This document shows, piece by piece, positions 49,518-61,810 of a DNA stretch of 64,000 bases; within the stretch, counting starts at the first letter, position 1, and the number at the start of each line of letters is the position of its first letter. The translations under genes and the position numbers were made by a program. This DNA comes from Areca catechu. Lineage: Eukaryota > Streptophyta > Magnoliopsida > Arecales > Arecaceae. The notes beneath the pieces are model-generated. The model was given only the letters and a program-made list of their open reading frames with translations, had not been told where the DNA came from and did not search any database. The DNA is taken from contig CM038043.1 of assembly GCA_021397845.1 (NCBI GenBank), positions 26,969,501-27,033,500 on the forward strand, in the 5' to 3' direction.

Positions 49518-50492
49518 ATGTCTGCCAACTTGTCCCTCTGCTCATTGCTTGACAATGAAAAACTTTCTGGCCCAAACTTTGATAATTGGTATCGAAGACT
49601 TAAGATTGTCTTAGAGCACGAGCGGATCCTGTATATTATATCGGATCCGGCACCTGAGGTCCCCGTAGCTAAAGCTCTTATATCTATTAAGAACACTTAT
49701 CAGAAGTGGGTTTCTGATAGAACTACTGTACGTTGCATTATGCTGGCAGCTATGAATGACGAGTTCAGTCGCAAATTCAAGAAGGCCCAACTGGAGGAAA
49801 TCTTGTAAAAGTTACGAGAATCCTTCGGCATGCATGACGATGTAGAGTAGTACAGGACTTCATGTGCCATCTATAATGCCCATATGCAAGATGGGGCATC
49901 AATAACTGATCATGTATTGTACATGACTGAGTTATTTGAATTCCTAGCCAAACTTGGATGTCCCCTACATGATCTGCTGGGGAAGGATGCTATACTGAAG
50001 TCTCTGCCCCCTTCTTACCTTGGTTTCCTTGATCACTTCCAGATGCATAGGCCTGTAGTGAACTACCACAGTTTGTTAGGGTTACTATAGAACTATGAGA
50101 AGGACCACAACCTCAATAAGGGGTTGGTGTACTTGGTAGGAGGAAATAGGGCAGTGCATCGTCCCCTTGGGAAGGGGAAGAACAATAATAAAAAGAAAAA
50201 GACCAAAAAGGTGTAGAGTGTTGCTGGGGCCAGTCAGGCTGGGAAGAAAAAGGTGGACCAGAGTTGGGCAGAGTGCTTCTACTATAAGAAGCAGGGTCAC
50301 TGGAAGAGAAATTGTCCTCTATATATTGCATCCCTTGACCCAAACAGGCAGAAGAAGAGGGAGCAGCATGATGGTGCTGCTCAAGGTATTTATATGATAA
50401 ATCCATGTACCTATTCTTTTTGTGATACTACTAACTGGGTACTTGATACTGGGAGTCCTTACCACATTTGCAACAAATTACAGGGACTTTGA
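49518..50492 (+). pseudogene. gag: Angela-like gag and start of protease, broken
   Basis: From ATG 49518, in one frame with stops at 49806, 49848 and about 50088. Copia gag region with 'LSGPNFDNWYRRL' at the N terminus, a UBN2-type middle, a Lys-rich linker, then a zinc knuckle near 50272-50313 that has lost its second Cys (Tyr instead). The protease start keeps Asp-Thr-Gly at 50445-50453. A frameshift follows (about 50490-50580). Confidence 0.86.
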
Positions 50493-50580
50493 ATTAGTAG
50501 AAGGTTCGAGGATGGGGAAAGGTTTCTGAACGTTGGAGATGGAAGTCGAGTTCCAGTTCTAGCGTTAGGAGATTTCTCTC

Positions 50581-53451
50581 TTGTTTTTGAATCTTGTAAA
50601 GTTATTTTATATGTGCCATTATTGTTCTACATTTCTTGTAAACATTATCTCTGTAGGCTTGTTAGCTAATGAATGTTTTGAACTTTCAATAAAGAGAAAT
50701 GTTTGCAATATTACTTTGAATGGTTCAGTTGTAATGAGTGGGAATTTGGTAAATGTCATCTATTTGCTATCACAGCCTGTGAGTGTAATGTACACAGCAA
50801 ACAAATGCCCTAGAATGGATAATGTCAGCGATGCTTATCTCTAGCACTGTAGGCCAGGTCATGTAAACAAGAACATGATAAACAGGTTAAGACAAGAAGG
50901 TCTTTTAGAGGTAAATTATTTTGAATCATTACCTACCTGTGAATCTTGTTTACTTGGAAAAATGACCAAATCATCTTTTTCTGGAAAAGGTGAAAGAGCC
51001 AAAGAAATTCTAAGTCTAGTACATACAAATGTATGTGGACCTATGAATGTCAGTGCTAGAGGTAGCTATAATTATTTCATTAATTTTACAGATGACCTAT
51101 CTAGGTTCGATTATGTCTATCTTATAAGACATAAGTCTGAGTCATTTGAAATGTTCAAACAATATCAAAATGAAGTTGAAAAACAAACTAGAAATAATAT
51201 AAAGACTCTTCGATCTGATCGAGGAGGCGAATATCTTTCCAGTGAGTTTTTGACTTATCTTCAAGCGAATGGGATTTTCTCTCAATGGACACCTCTGGGG
51301 ACACCCCAACTAAATAATGTATCCGAAAGGAGGAATAGGACTTTGTTGGTCATGGTCCGGTCCATGATGGGGTTTGCTACTCTGCCTATCTCTTTCTAGG
51401 GTTATGCCCTGGAGTCTACTTGTTAACTTCTTAATAGTTCTCCTAGTAAGTCTGTGGACAGGACTCCATATGAGATGTGGTTTGAATGGAAACTGGTGCT
51501 CTCACACCTTAGGGTCTGGGGGTGTCCAGCATATATTAAGCATTTGCAGGCTGATAAACTAGGACCTAGGTCTGACCGGTGCCTATTTGTTGGATATCCG
51601 AAAGAATCTAAAGGGTATTTCTTTTACCTGCCTGATGAACAAAAACTGTTTGTTGGTCTTAGGGCTATCTTTTTGGAAAAGGAGTTCCTTAGTGAAGGAA
51701 CTGTAGCCATTAATATTGAACTTAGTGAAGTTCAACAGGTAGAAAAATCGATACATTTAGGAAACACCTCAGAATTGGATTTGACTAGTTCAAATTCGGA
51801 GCCCATTGAGCACCCATTAAGGAGATCCGGTAGAGTACCACGTCAACCAGACATATTCTATGGTTTCTTGGTCCAGGATGGAGATCCCATTGAACTTGAT
51901 GAAAACAATATGGATCCGATCACCGATATGGATGCTTCACAAAGGTCTGACTCTAATAAGTGACTAGAAGCCATGAAATCTGAAATGGAATCCATGGAGA
52001 TCAATAATGTGTGGACATTAGTTGATCCACTTGAAGGGATAAAATCCATTGGGTGTAGATGGATTTTCAAAAGGAAACGGGGCGCAGACAGAAAGGTAGA
52101 GACCTATAAAGCCCATCTGGTTGCCAAGGGATATCGTCAGCATTATGGTATTGACTATGACGAGACGTTCTCCCTTGTGGCAATGCTCAAATCCATTCGG
52201 ATTATGCTTGCTTTAGCTACATACTTCGACTATGAAATCTGGCAAATGGATATCCAAACAACTTTCCTAAATGGTGAGCTGGAAGAGGAGGTGTATATGA
52301 TACAACTTGAAGGGTTCACATCTACAGATGAGTCAAAGGTTTGCAAGCTTCAGAGGTCCATCTATAGACTGAAGTAGGTATCTTAGAGTTGGAACGTACG
52401 ATTTGATAAATGTATCAAGTCGTATGGCTTCATTAAGAACGGAGAAGAACCTTGTATTTATAAGTGGGCTAATGGTTTTATGGTTGTATTCCTTGTATTG
52501 TATGTGGATGACATTCTCCTAATCAGGAATGACATTTCAGCATTACAAGGAATAAAGGTCTGGCTTTCATCTCAATTCTCTATGAAAGACTTGGGTGAAG
52601 CCTCATTCATACTGGGTATGAAGATCTATAAAGATAGATCTAAGAGGTTTCTTGGATTGTCCCAGTCAATGTACATTGATACCGTACTGAAATGGTTCAG
52701 CATGAAAAATTCTAAGAAAGGCTATCTTTCGATAGGCCATGGAATTACTCTCTCCAAAAAGGATTGTGCATTAACTCCCGAGGAGAGAGAGTGTATAAGT
52801 AGAGTCCCATATGCTTCGACAGTGGAATCTATTATGTATGCAATGACATGTACAAGACCAGACATGGCATACTCACTAGGAGTAGTGAGCAGATACCAGT
52901 CTGACCCACGTGAAGCACATTGGAAGGTGGTAAAAACTATCCTGAAGTATTTGAGAAATACTAAAGACCAATGGCTTATCTATGGAGAGCCTGACCTAAA
53001 ACTTGTCGATTATACCGATTCAAGTTTTCAGTTAGATAAAGATGATAGCAAAAGTATGTCAGGCTTTGTATTTATCCTCAATGGAGGAGTCATCTACTGG
53101 AAAAGTTCCAAGCAACACACCATGGCAGACTTGATTTGTGAAGTAGAATACATTGCAGCATTAGATACAGTGAAAGAAGATGTGTGGCTACGAAAGTTCC
53201 TAGGCGAGCTAAGAGTGGCACCTTCCCTGGATGGCCCTGTTACAGTATTTTGTGACAACACTAGAGCCATAGCTCAAGCCAAAGAGCCAAAGTCCCATCA
53301 GCGCACCAAGCATATTCTGCACCGCTACCATATCGTGCGAGAGATTGTGGCACGAGAAGACATTAACCTTCAGAAGATCGATGGAAAAGAAAATCTGGCC
53401 GACCCCTTCACTAAAGCAGTCAGAATTCAAGAGTTTAAAGATTGTAATTGA
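50581..53451 (+). pseudogene. pol: Angela-like pol (protease end, INT, RT, RH), nearly complete
   Basis: One frame from 50581 to 53451, cut by TAG 50842, TAG 51397, TAA 51424, TGA 51961, TAG 52375 and TAG 52384. Integrase: the first catalytic Asp is Asn (51028-51030), the second Asp and the Glu are kept with the normal 35-residue spacing. Reverse transcriptase: Tyr-Val-Asp-Asp is intact at 52501-52512. RNase H continues in frame, with a 323-codon open stretch from 52480 to 53451 ending in an ordinary stop. It needs few changes from a working frame but is not functional as it stands. Confidence 0.9.
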
Positions 53452-53485
53452 AAAATGGTAATGCGATTATGTTCTAATTGGCTTT

Positions 53486-53500
53486 AGTATAAGTGGGAGT
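53486..53500 (+). promoter_or_regulatory. Polypurine tract of the Angela-like element
   Basis: Short purine-rich stretch ending AAGTGGGAGT just before the 3' LTR. Confidence 0.75.
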
Positions 53501-55490
53501 TGTTGGAAATTATTTTCCAAAGCCAATCATCTAGGCTGTAGATGGTTGTGCTATTTATATTTGAATTTTGATATAAATAAAAGTTATCTTGTGGTTGTTC
53601 ATCATTAGTGCATTTTTCTTATTTTAAACTCTTTTGTGATGATATCCTTTGAGCTACCTTGTATGCAATGTAGAGAGGATGCATCGTGTAGTTCATAAAT
53701 TAGTTCATGACCAAATGATACACTATTTCGGGATGATGGTGTATCAAGAGTAGGTCATTGATGTTATATCTATTGGTTGTCCTCTTAACCAAGTAGCATG
53801 GAGATGCTGGTATGACATCGAGTGTTGTGTTTGACACTTCACTGAATGTGACTCTCATGCAAGATTCTCTTACTACCAAAGAGGAGTCTTGCATTAGAAT
53901 GTGGACTTGAATTATTCCTTTGACTTGAGATCACTATGGTAGCTTGCAAGCAACTCATTGTGCTTTGGTGCTGGACTACCCGAATTTCTAATTCGATGAT
54001 GGAAGGTTGCTAGGTACAGTCAAGTACTTGTATAGCGGTAGTAGGATCGAGATAGGATTGACCTCTCCAAATGATTTGGGTTGAATGCTTTATATGCCTC
54101 AATTGAGTAAGACCTTGGCCAGGGCATTCCTTATAAGGAGTTCCAGGGATTCTTTGAGACATATTCTGATGGACTGCTTAGAGTTGGGTAGTTTAACCCT
54201 TTGCCATCCAGAGTATTAGGAGGTTCAAGGAATAAGTTCAATGCTATTCTATATTTGACAGGTTCATGTTGCTCTGCAACCTTCAACCTATCTGGACACA
54301 TGGTGTCATTGCTAGATGGCAACTTTGGTTGGTATTGGAAATGTTCTTGTGCTACCGGTTTAGTGTTTGAACCTATGGATCGCACACCAAGGGTTTCTTC
54401 TTGCTTTGTTGGCATGTGAACGATTGGAAATCATTCCGGACTCATTTGAAAGGTGTTGTCAAAACTTCTGTTCGAGCTGACTCTTCTTGAACGAGTCGAC
54501 TCAAGTCGAGTCGACTCGAATGGTCGAGTCGACTTGATTGACAGACTGCTAAAATTCAAAAATCCTTCATTAAATGCTGTAATTGTTATAGGATTTAATG
54601 CTGGGAGTTTTGAGTTTTAATGATTGTTGTTGCTGAATTTCAAGGGACTTCTAACCTCCCTGGAATCTCAAGAGACCCCAAACTGCTCCTTAATCTCTCA
54701 TTTATTCCTCTTAATTGTTTTAAGGGTTGCTGTTGTTATTTATATGGCTGGGTTGCAGAAAGTGAATAGTTCACTCATATTTCCATACCCAGAAATCTAG
54801 ATCAAGGTTGAGACTTTACGATATTCTTTGGTTAGAGATCTTGTTTATTCCTTGAGAGATTGAAAGATTGGATCATTGGGTAGAGTGAGTTTTGGGTGGG
54901 ATCTTTGAGTGTATACCTTCTATTGAAGGTTTGGGGAAGAGAGAACTGGGAGAGTCCTCATTCTATTCCAGCACTGCTGCAGCAACTAGCACTTCAAGGA
55001 GTTGAAGTAGTCTCACTCGTCTTGAAGGAATTGAAGAAGGAGTTCACCCGACAAAGCTTCTGTAAGGGCTAGCATCTTAAAAGGAAGAAGAAGGAATCGC
55101 ACTACATGGTGTGAATCTTCCATAGAGGCGGTATACGAGTACTGCTTGCAGAGCCAAATTTTTTCACAGGTCAGTGGGGTCCCTGGGATCGTGACTAAGA
55201 GGCGGACTTCCGGTTTTCTCCAGGTGAACGTCACCAAGGTATGTACTTATGTTATGTATGACACATTGTTCCTTATTGCATCATTATATAGTTATGAGAA
55301 TAGTTCCATCTTTTATACTTTGGTTGCATGGTTTCATTTTTACATTATTCTAGATGCATCTTAATCCTGGTAGGGGCTTGTGTTAATTAGATTAACATCT
55401 TGAGATAAAATGGTTTTATCACTTTCCACTGCGCATGCTCTTAGAAAAGTTTTGAAATGCATGTTTCACCCCTTGGAACGGTTCCTTTCA
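53501..55490 (+). repeat. 3' LTR of the Angela-like element
   Basis: TGTTGGAAAT ... TTTCA, 1990 bp, partner of 45652-47644. GTCGAC palindrome cluster at about 54475-54540. Confidence 0.92.
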
Positions 55491-55495
55491 TTTAG

Positions 55496-56190
55496 ATCCT
55501 TAGCATCTCCCACCAGACCAGTGCTCTGCCAAGTCATCCCAGACATGGTAGAACGATACTAGGAAGTGCAGTATCCTGTCAAGGTGTCAGACCTCGTGGC
55601 AAGCCACTCACACTCACCACGAAAGAGATGCATACCCCTCGGTACTCCACTTGCACTCATGGTAGACTTCCCCCAACAGAGGCTACGGATCCTATCCCCC
55701 TCCCCTGAGAGAGAGAGGGAAGAATAGGCCTACGCCTTGTCAGCTTGGGGCGCTCCCAGGGTGCACCAAGCTAGGGACCCATGTCGCACCAAAGGTATGA
55801 TACTTTTATAAGAAACTCAAAGGGATCTCTGGCAAAGATAAGTAGCGAAGAGTAGATGACCAGCAAAGCTCTAAGGGTAGAAGTGATACCCAAGAACTCC
55901 CCTTAGAGTTTTCACTGCAGCAGTCATCACTGTTTAAGCTCTCACTGTTCCAACTCTTCTCCTATTATCTCTTAAATCCTCTATGAGTGGAGACCACCTT
56001 GGGATCCACTGAGGAGGACCTGTTTTTCTTGATCACCCACTGACTTGATCATCGGAGTACCCCCGTCAAGATCTTTGGCCCGGATCTCCTCTCTTTTGCA
56101 GGGTTGGCCACATAAGGGAGATGCCCGGTGGGAAGTCCACCAACTGGTGCCACATAGGAGCTGCAGGCAATGATGATTTAGGCGGCAACA
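55496..56190 (-). repeat. Right end of element D
   Basis: Rest of element D after the copia insertion. Read on the minus strand from 56190, the first 200 bases match 58709-58930, including the shared 'gatcaagtcagtggg' word. No gene. Confidence 0.65.
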
Positions 56191-56203
56191 AGTACTAATA
56201 TAG

Positions 56204-56353
56204 ATCATTATATTAGTTGAAAATATAGTAGATAAGTTATTTAAGTTCTAGATCCTATATGATTTATGAATTCAAGCACCTTGATATTTGATAGATTTGC
56301 ATCCATAATGATATATAATCCACTCAATACTCCACTTATCTCTCTTTCTTTCC
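56204..56353 (-). repeat. Tandem-array unit 3, right piece
   Basis: Joins to 44524 across element D: the 'gttgaaaatatagtagataa' word and the end-of-unit words match units 2 and 4. Confidence 0.7.
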
Positions 56354-57760
56354 CATATTGGTGTTATAGTAAAACTCTTTATTATCTTAGAATTTGAAGA
56401 ATCAATTAATTACTAACTAGAAGAAAAATAAAGTTTGGAGGACTTGGATCATAAGTTAAAAATATGAATTAATTATGTTCTTGGTCTTCTAAGTTCAGGT
56501 TTGTTTTTTAATAAATCCTTAAACTTCAAAAACCTAAAATTTAGTTCATATTTTTACCTAAAATATTTTAATATGATCTATTCCTCATTTTTTATTTAGG
56601 AGGCAATGCTTGTTTAAAAGTTTATTACTATATGTATATCATTATACAAGATATTAACAAAAATATTTGAAATAAAATAGTGATCAATGATTCTGAATTG
56701 TCCTTTCAGAGCTTGAGCTACTATCTAATCTGAAGCTCTATTTTCTTGTTTTCTTATATGTACAGTATGAAAAGCAAAAATCACCTATTTTATAAATGTA
56801 TGTCCCATGGAGTAGATTAGTTTGAAAGTCTTAGATATTATCTATATCAAGTAAGAAAATAAAACATACAGAATCACGTTCAATCCATAATTGATTAGCT
56901 TGAAAATCTTTCATAGTATATTTAATTGCTTTCCAAATTGCTACTAACTTAGCTTAATGCTAATGTTTTTTCTTTTATAATGGTAATATCAAAATTATAT
57001 TTAAAAACTACGAGAATGGGAGAAGCCATTTGATAAATCTTTTTAAAACTAAATTTGAATATCTATTAAGAAAATCTCCATGTCTCCTTAACTGATCATT
57101 GTTACTAATTTTATTTACAACAAAAATCTCATCAATCAAATAAAATAAAATACTTAGTAGTTGGATAGGAGATAATATTTCATTTGGAAATAACCTTTCA
57201 TTTCTTACTATTTACAATTGCCTTGCTAAACAAACTATTTTAGATCTTCCTTTTTTTCTTGTCTAGGTAAATGCTCTTGAGTTTAGCAATACCAGCAAAG
57301 AAGAAGTTGTTGATTTACTGTTATAGTTGTTTGCCAATTGCCAACAATATCTTGTAAAGAAATAACTTATAATTTCATAAAGATAATATTTGTAAGATAA
57401 TCAATACCACATAAGCTTCTAGCAAAACTTTTTAATTTTTATAAATACATATAATTTCCAAATCAAACTAAAATATATTATATTATGTTCATAACCATGT
57501 AATTAATATGTTATATAGTTTTGTGACAAAGATAAGTATAAGTTTATTAATAGCTCATCATAACGTACTGATCAACCCATAGGCCTATAGAAATATATAT
57601 AATGTTCATGTGGATCATAATATTTTGAAAATATACTAGATAACTTATGCAAGTTTTAGATTCTATATGATTTATGAATTCAGTTACTTAGGTATTTGAT
57701 AGATCTGCATCTATATCGATATATATTCTATTCAATGCTCCACTTCTTTTTCTCTCTCTC
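56354..57760 (-). repeat. Tandem-array unit 4
   Basis: About 1407 bases, from one landmark ('catattggtgtta') to the next. AT-rich, RNase H remnant by position near 57045-56900, not readable as a frame. No other gene. Confidence 0.72.
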
Positions 57761-58708
57761 CAATATTGATATTATAATAAAGCTCTTTATTATCTCAGGA
57801 TTTGAAGTATTAATTAATTGCCAATTAGAAATAAAATAAATTCTAGAGCACATGGATCATAAGCTAAAAATATGAGTTAATTATGCTTTTGGTCCTCCAA
57901 GTTTAGATCTGATTTTTAACAAGTCCTTAATCTTTAAAAAGTTAAATCTTGTCCCTATTTTTTCAAATATTTTAATATCATCCTTTTTCCTAAATTTTAT
58001 TTAGGAGGAGGCAATGCCTATTTAAATACCTATTATAGTATGTATATCATCATTATACAAGATATTTACCAAAATATTCAGAATATATTAGTGTTCAGCA
58101 ATTTTGAATTATCCTTTCAAAACTTGAGCTACTATCTAGTCTGAAACTCTATTTTTTTATTTTTTTAAATATGTAGTTTTAAAAGTAAAAGTCACCTACT
58201 TTCATTAATATATATCCTAAAAAAGTAGATTAGTTTGAAAATCCTGCATATTATTTATATTAAGTAATAAAATAAAATAAAATATAATTGATTTCAACTT
58301 ATAATTGATTAGTTTGAAAATTTTGCATAGCAATTTAATTATATCCTAAGCTACTACTAACTCAGCTTAAAAATTAGAATAATAAGAAACAAGTTTACTT
58401 GTTGACTATGATAGCTGGGCTCTATGATCTCTGATTATAAAGCACATTGATACCTTTTCTTTAATTCTATCAAAAATATATTTTAAGGATTCCAAACGGT
58501 GGGGAAATTTATTTAGCAAATCTTTAATTTTGATACTAGATTTGAAGATCTATGAATAAAACCTCCTTAGCAGCTTGATGGAATCTTGTTATCTGTCTGT
58601 TGGATAATGTTCTATTTTGAAATAACCTTCCATTTCTTGCTATCCACAAATATTATGCTAACCAAGCTACTTTAGATCTTGTCTTATTTTCTATATGAGC
58701 ATGTCAGT
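57761..58708 (-). repeat. Tandem-array unit 5, truncated, with RNase H remnant
   Basis: Starts at the landmark and ends at element E. On the minus strand near 58510-58370 the frame reads C-F-I-I-R-D-H-R-A-Q-L and later A-E-L-V-V-A, the middle of an RNase H (RVT_3-like) domain. Confidence 0.72.
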
Positions 58709-59556
58709 TGTTGTCGCCAAGATCGTTGTGGCCCATAGCTCCAGTGCATCGGATCTATCCCGCCGGGTGCTCGGCCGCCAGCTTCGTGAATCGACTCCCT
58801 CCATCGGACGGACTTGCAAAATATGGGAGACCTGGGCCCGGGATTCCGGCAAGGACACTCCGACGATCAAGTCAGTGGGACGATCGAGGGGAACAGAGGA
58901 CCTCTGAGGTAGAGAGCTTGGGAAACTCTCTGCTCTCAGAGGGTGATCAAAATGAAGGATAAATAGAAGATAATTTAGGACTCAAGAGAGTCCATTCGTT
59001 TCTTACCTCCCCTTACCGTTTCATGTCCATCTTATATAGAGAGCGGATTCTATCATTTTTTGGGAGGCATGGGAGGCATGCTGGTCTTGGTATAGACCTC
59101 TGAGACTTCTGCTGGCCTGGAAGGTTTAGATGGTTTGGTGAACTTCCTCCTTCTAGATGGTTCAGAAGGTTGGTGGAGGAGTACAGTGCCTTGGATGTGG
59201 CACTCCTTCCTGATTGGCATAAATTGTGACAGGGGCTTTTAATATAGCCCTCCTTTGTAGACGGCGGGCTTAGTTTGGCAGAGACGGTGATGTGTCGGGT
59301 TGCCATCTAGACTTCCTCCGTACCTACACTTTGAAAAATATATCTGGGATGGTGTCAGATGGGTCATGGCATGCGGATCGAGATGGCCCTCCATGCACAT
59401 GGTTCGAGATGCGCGGCGTGTAGCACGCAAAGTCCCTGCGTGCATGGACCGAGGCGAGGCAGCAGAGGCCCCTGCACGTGAATCGAGGCATGTCACTACT
59501 CCACGTGGTTGGAGCCGACCGAGTGGGCAGATCAGGGCTAGAGACGGGCTTGCCGA

Positions 59557-60060
59557 GGTGCCGGACCGGGCGGAGGCACATCGGACCGGCGCGAGGGAGC
59601 TGGACAGAACCGGACCGGAGTTGGGTGCGCCATGGGTGGAGTCAGAGCCGGAGTCGACCTGGTGTGCCGCGGGTGCGGAGCAGGCGTGGACACGGCTGGG
59701 GTTGCCGCGAGCATGCCGGGGTGCTGGACCGGGCGAGGCACATCGGACCGGCGCAGGGGAGCCGGATGGAACCGGACCGGAGCCGGGGTGCACCGCGGGC
59801 GGAGGTGGAGCTGCCGCAGGCATGCCGCGGGCGGAGGTGCTCCATGCGGGTGTGCCGAGGCGCTGAGGAGGCGCGGATGTGGCTGGGGTTGCCGCGAGCA
59901 TGCCGGGGTGTTGGACCGGGCGGAGGCGTGCCGGACTGGCACGAGGGAGCCGGATAGAACCGGACTGGAGCTGGGGTGCACTGCAGGCGAAGGCGGAGCT
60001 GCCACGGGCGTGCTGCGAGCGGAGGGGCTCCACGCGGGCATGCCGAGGCATTTCATGCCA
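59557..60060 (+). repeat. About 175-bp repeats in element E
   Basis: Three units start near 59557, 59730 and 59909 ('ggaccgggcg' word). Very GC-rich. Long open frames on both strands here are low in complexity (Gly, Arg, Ala, Pro) and I do not count them as genes. Confidence 0.75.
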
Positions 60061-60489
60061 GATTTGGCACGGGCGCAGGCCTCCTGCGGGCGCCGGGAGG
60101 CCGATGGCCAAAGCCGAGGTGGACTGGGTGCCACCGCTGCCGTGCAGGCGAGGTCACGTCGAGCTGGGAGCTGTCAGGCGGTGTCGGACTTGGTGCGGGT
60201 GCAAGCCTCCCGCGGGTGGAGCACACGAGCGCTGGAGCCGAGGTGGATGCATGCCAAAACTGGGCAAATGCGTGCCGAACTAGCACGGGCCTGGCATGCC
60301 GCGGGCATGCTGTGGGCACAAACCTGGCGAATCTGAGGTTGGAGCTGGATCCTATGCGAGGGGAAGGCGCCGGCGGGATCAGAGCATGCGAGCGGAAGGA
60401 CTTCGCACGGGCGGAAGAGCTAGACCGCGCGGTCTTGCCAAGCTAGATCGGCATGGGCTTAGGTGCCGAGCCGAACTGAGTTGCCATGA

Positions 60490-60830
60490 AGTTGGGCCCT
60501 ATGCATGGCCGAAGTGAGGTCGAGGTGGGGCCGATATGAAGAAGTACGTGGCCGCGCTAGCCTCCAAGGAGAATGCGCGTCGGGACCGAGCTGAGCTGAA
60601 CTGCCATCGGACTTCGCACACGACCGAAGTGAGGCCGAGGTAAAGCTGAGGTGGGGCCAAGGTGCCGAGCTGAGCTGAACTACCACCGGACTTTGCACAC
60701 GACCGAAGTGAGGTAAGGTGGGGCCGAGCTGCCGAGCTTAGCTGAACTACCACCGGACTTCGCATACGGTCGAAGTGAGGCCGAGGTGGGGCCGAGGTGC
60801 CAAGCTGTTCGTGGCCGAGGTGGAGAAGTA
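60490..60830 (+). repeat. About 70-80-bp repeats in element E
   Basis: 'CGCACACGACCGAAGTGAGG'-like words recur near 60610, 60691 and 60758, with related flanks. Confidence 0.7.
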
Positions 60831-61399
60831 CGTGGTTGTGCCATCCTCCAAGGAGGATGCGTGTCAGGGCCGAATGGATCTTGTTTACTACTGTAATAAA
60901 TGCCCCCACTCCCTGAGTCCAAAACATCTTCGTTTTGGATAAAGGGAGTATTATCATCCATTTGGCTCTGCACCTTAGCGGGCTCTGTACTGGCTGCAAG
61001 AAGTTAGTCGCTAAATGAAACCGAACTTACCGTAGGTTTAGCCATTGGTCTTTGAAGGCCTAGATGAAGGCATCAAGTCTGGCTGTCCTTTTCATGGACA
61101 GGGAGTGGCCTGCAAAACAAAGTAGAAGGTGTTTGTTTTTAAAACTTACTTGCCTGTAGGTGGTTCAACCTAAGGTTAGTTGTGTTATGATGGTGCAAGT
61201 ACTTTAGTCTGACTCCTCTTTGACCAGACAGAAGGTGGTGCCATGGAGGAAGAGGTTGGGGAGGTGCACAACTTGGATGCACACAGACATGACTGGGCAT
61301 ATGGTCATCATGGCCAAGCTCAAAGTATCTATCGGAACCTTTGATGAAGGCATGGAAGTTGTTGAAGAAGCCCAAGAAGTAGGAGAGAGAAATCATCTC

Positions 61400-61800
61400 C
61401 GGTGAGATGCTCATCCTCGGGAGAGCAACGCTCGACCGCGGGGGAGCCAACCTGGTGGAGGAAGCCAAAGAGCAGGAGTTCGACTCAGGCCAGATGCTCG
61501 ACCTCGGGGGAGCCAACCTGGCAGAGGAACCCAAAGAGCAGGAGTTTGACTCAGGCCAGATGCTCAACTTTGAGGAAGCAACGCTCGACCTCGGGGGAGC
61601 CAACCTGGCAGAGGAACCCAAAGAGCAGGAGTTCGACTCAGGCCAGATGCTCAACTTCGAGGAAGCAACGCTCGACCTCGGGGGAGCCTACCTGGCAGAG
61701 GAACCCAAAGAGCAGGAGTACGACTCAGGCCAGATGCTCAACCTCGAGGGAGCAATGCTCGACCTCGGGGGAGCCATCCTGGCAGAGGAACTCAAGGGAT
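61400..61800 (+). repeat. 66/87-bp minisatellite of element E
   Basis: Units of 87 bases, one shortened to 66 bases by loss of 21. They keep one frame open through 61407-61802 (units of 29 or 22 residues, acidic, with 'EEPKEQEFDSGQ'). The 66-base form aligns to the D minisatellite on the other strand. Confidence 0.82.
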
Positions 61801-61810
61801 AACATGCGGA

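Larger units (their letters stand above)
45652..55490 (+). mobile_element. Angela/Tork-like Ty1/copia element nested in element D
   Basis: 9.8 kb. LTRs 45652-47644 and 53501-55490, primer site, long leader, gag, pol in copia order, purine tract. Target duplication TTTAG exact (45647-45651 and 55491-55495). The protein motifs (a 'TCESCLLGKMTK' pre-integrase and a 'YVDDILLI' reverse transcriptase box) fit the Angela/Tork group from memory. Few inactivating changes; among the three long copia elements it looks the least decayed. Confidence 0.92.
44525..56190 (-). mobile_element. Element D: GC-rich repeat with minisatellite, split by a copia element
   Basis: Own sequence is 44525-45651 plus 55496-56190. 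Ends are TGAG...AACA, flanked by the 13-bp direct repeat AGTACTAATATAG (44512-44524 and 56191-56203). It contains a 66-bp minisatellite (44632-45340) and a weaker repeat (45388-45650). Its right end, read on the minus strand (TGTTGCCGCC...), matches the left end of element E at 58709. No transposase, integrase or reverse transcriptase is visible. Class unknown: TG...CA suggests an LTR, but the duplication is too long for one. Confidence 0.6.

Noticed and set aside
27608..58708. tRNA or rRNA genes
   Set aside because: No cloverleaf or rRNA-like stretch noticed; the tRNA-like words are primer sites of retroelements.
59239..60134. Long open frames on both strands (up to 290 codons)
   Set aside because: They lie in GC-rich repeats of about 175 bases, overlap on both strands and are low in complexity. 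They follow the repeat period, not a domain.
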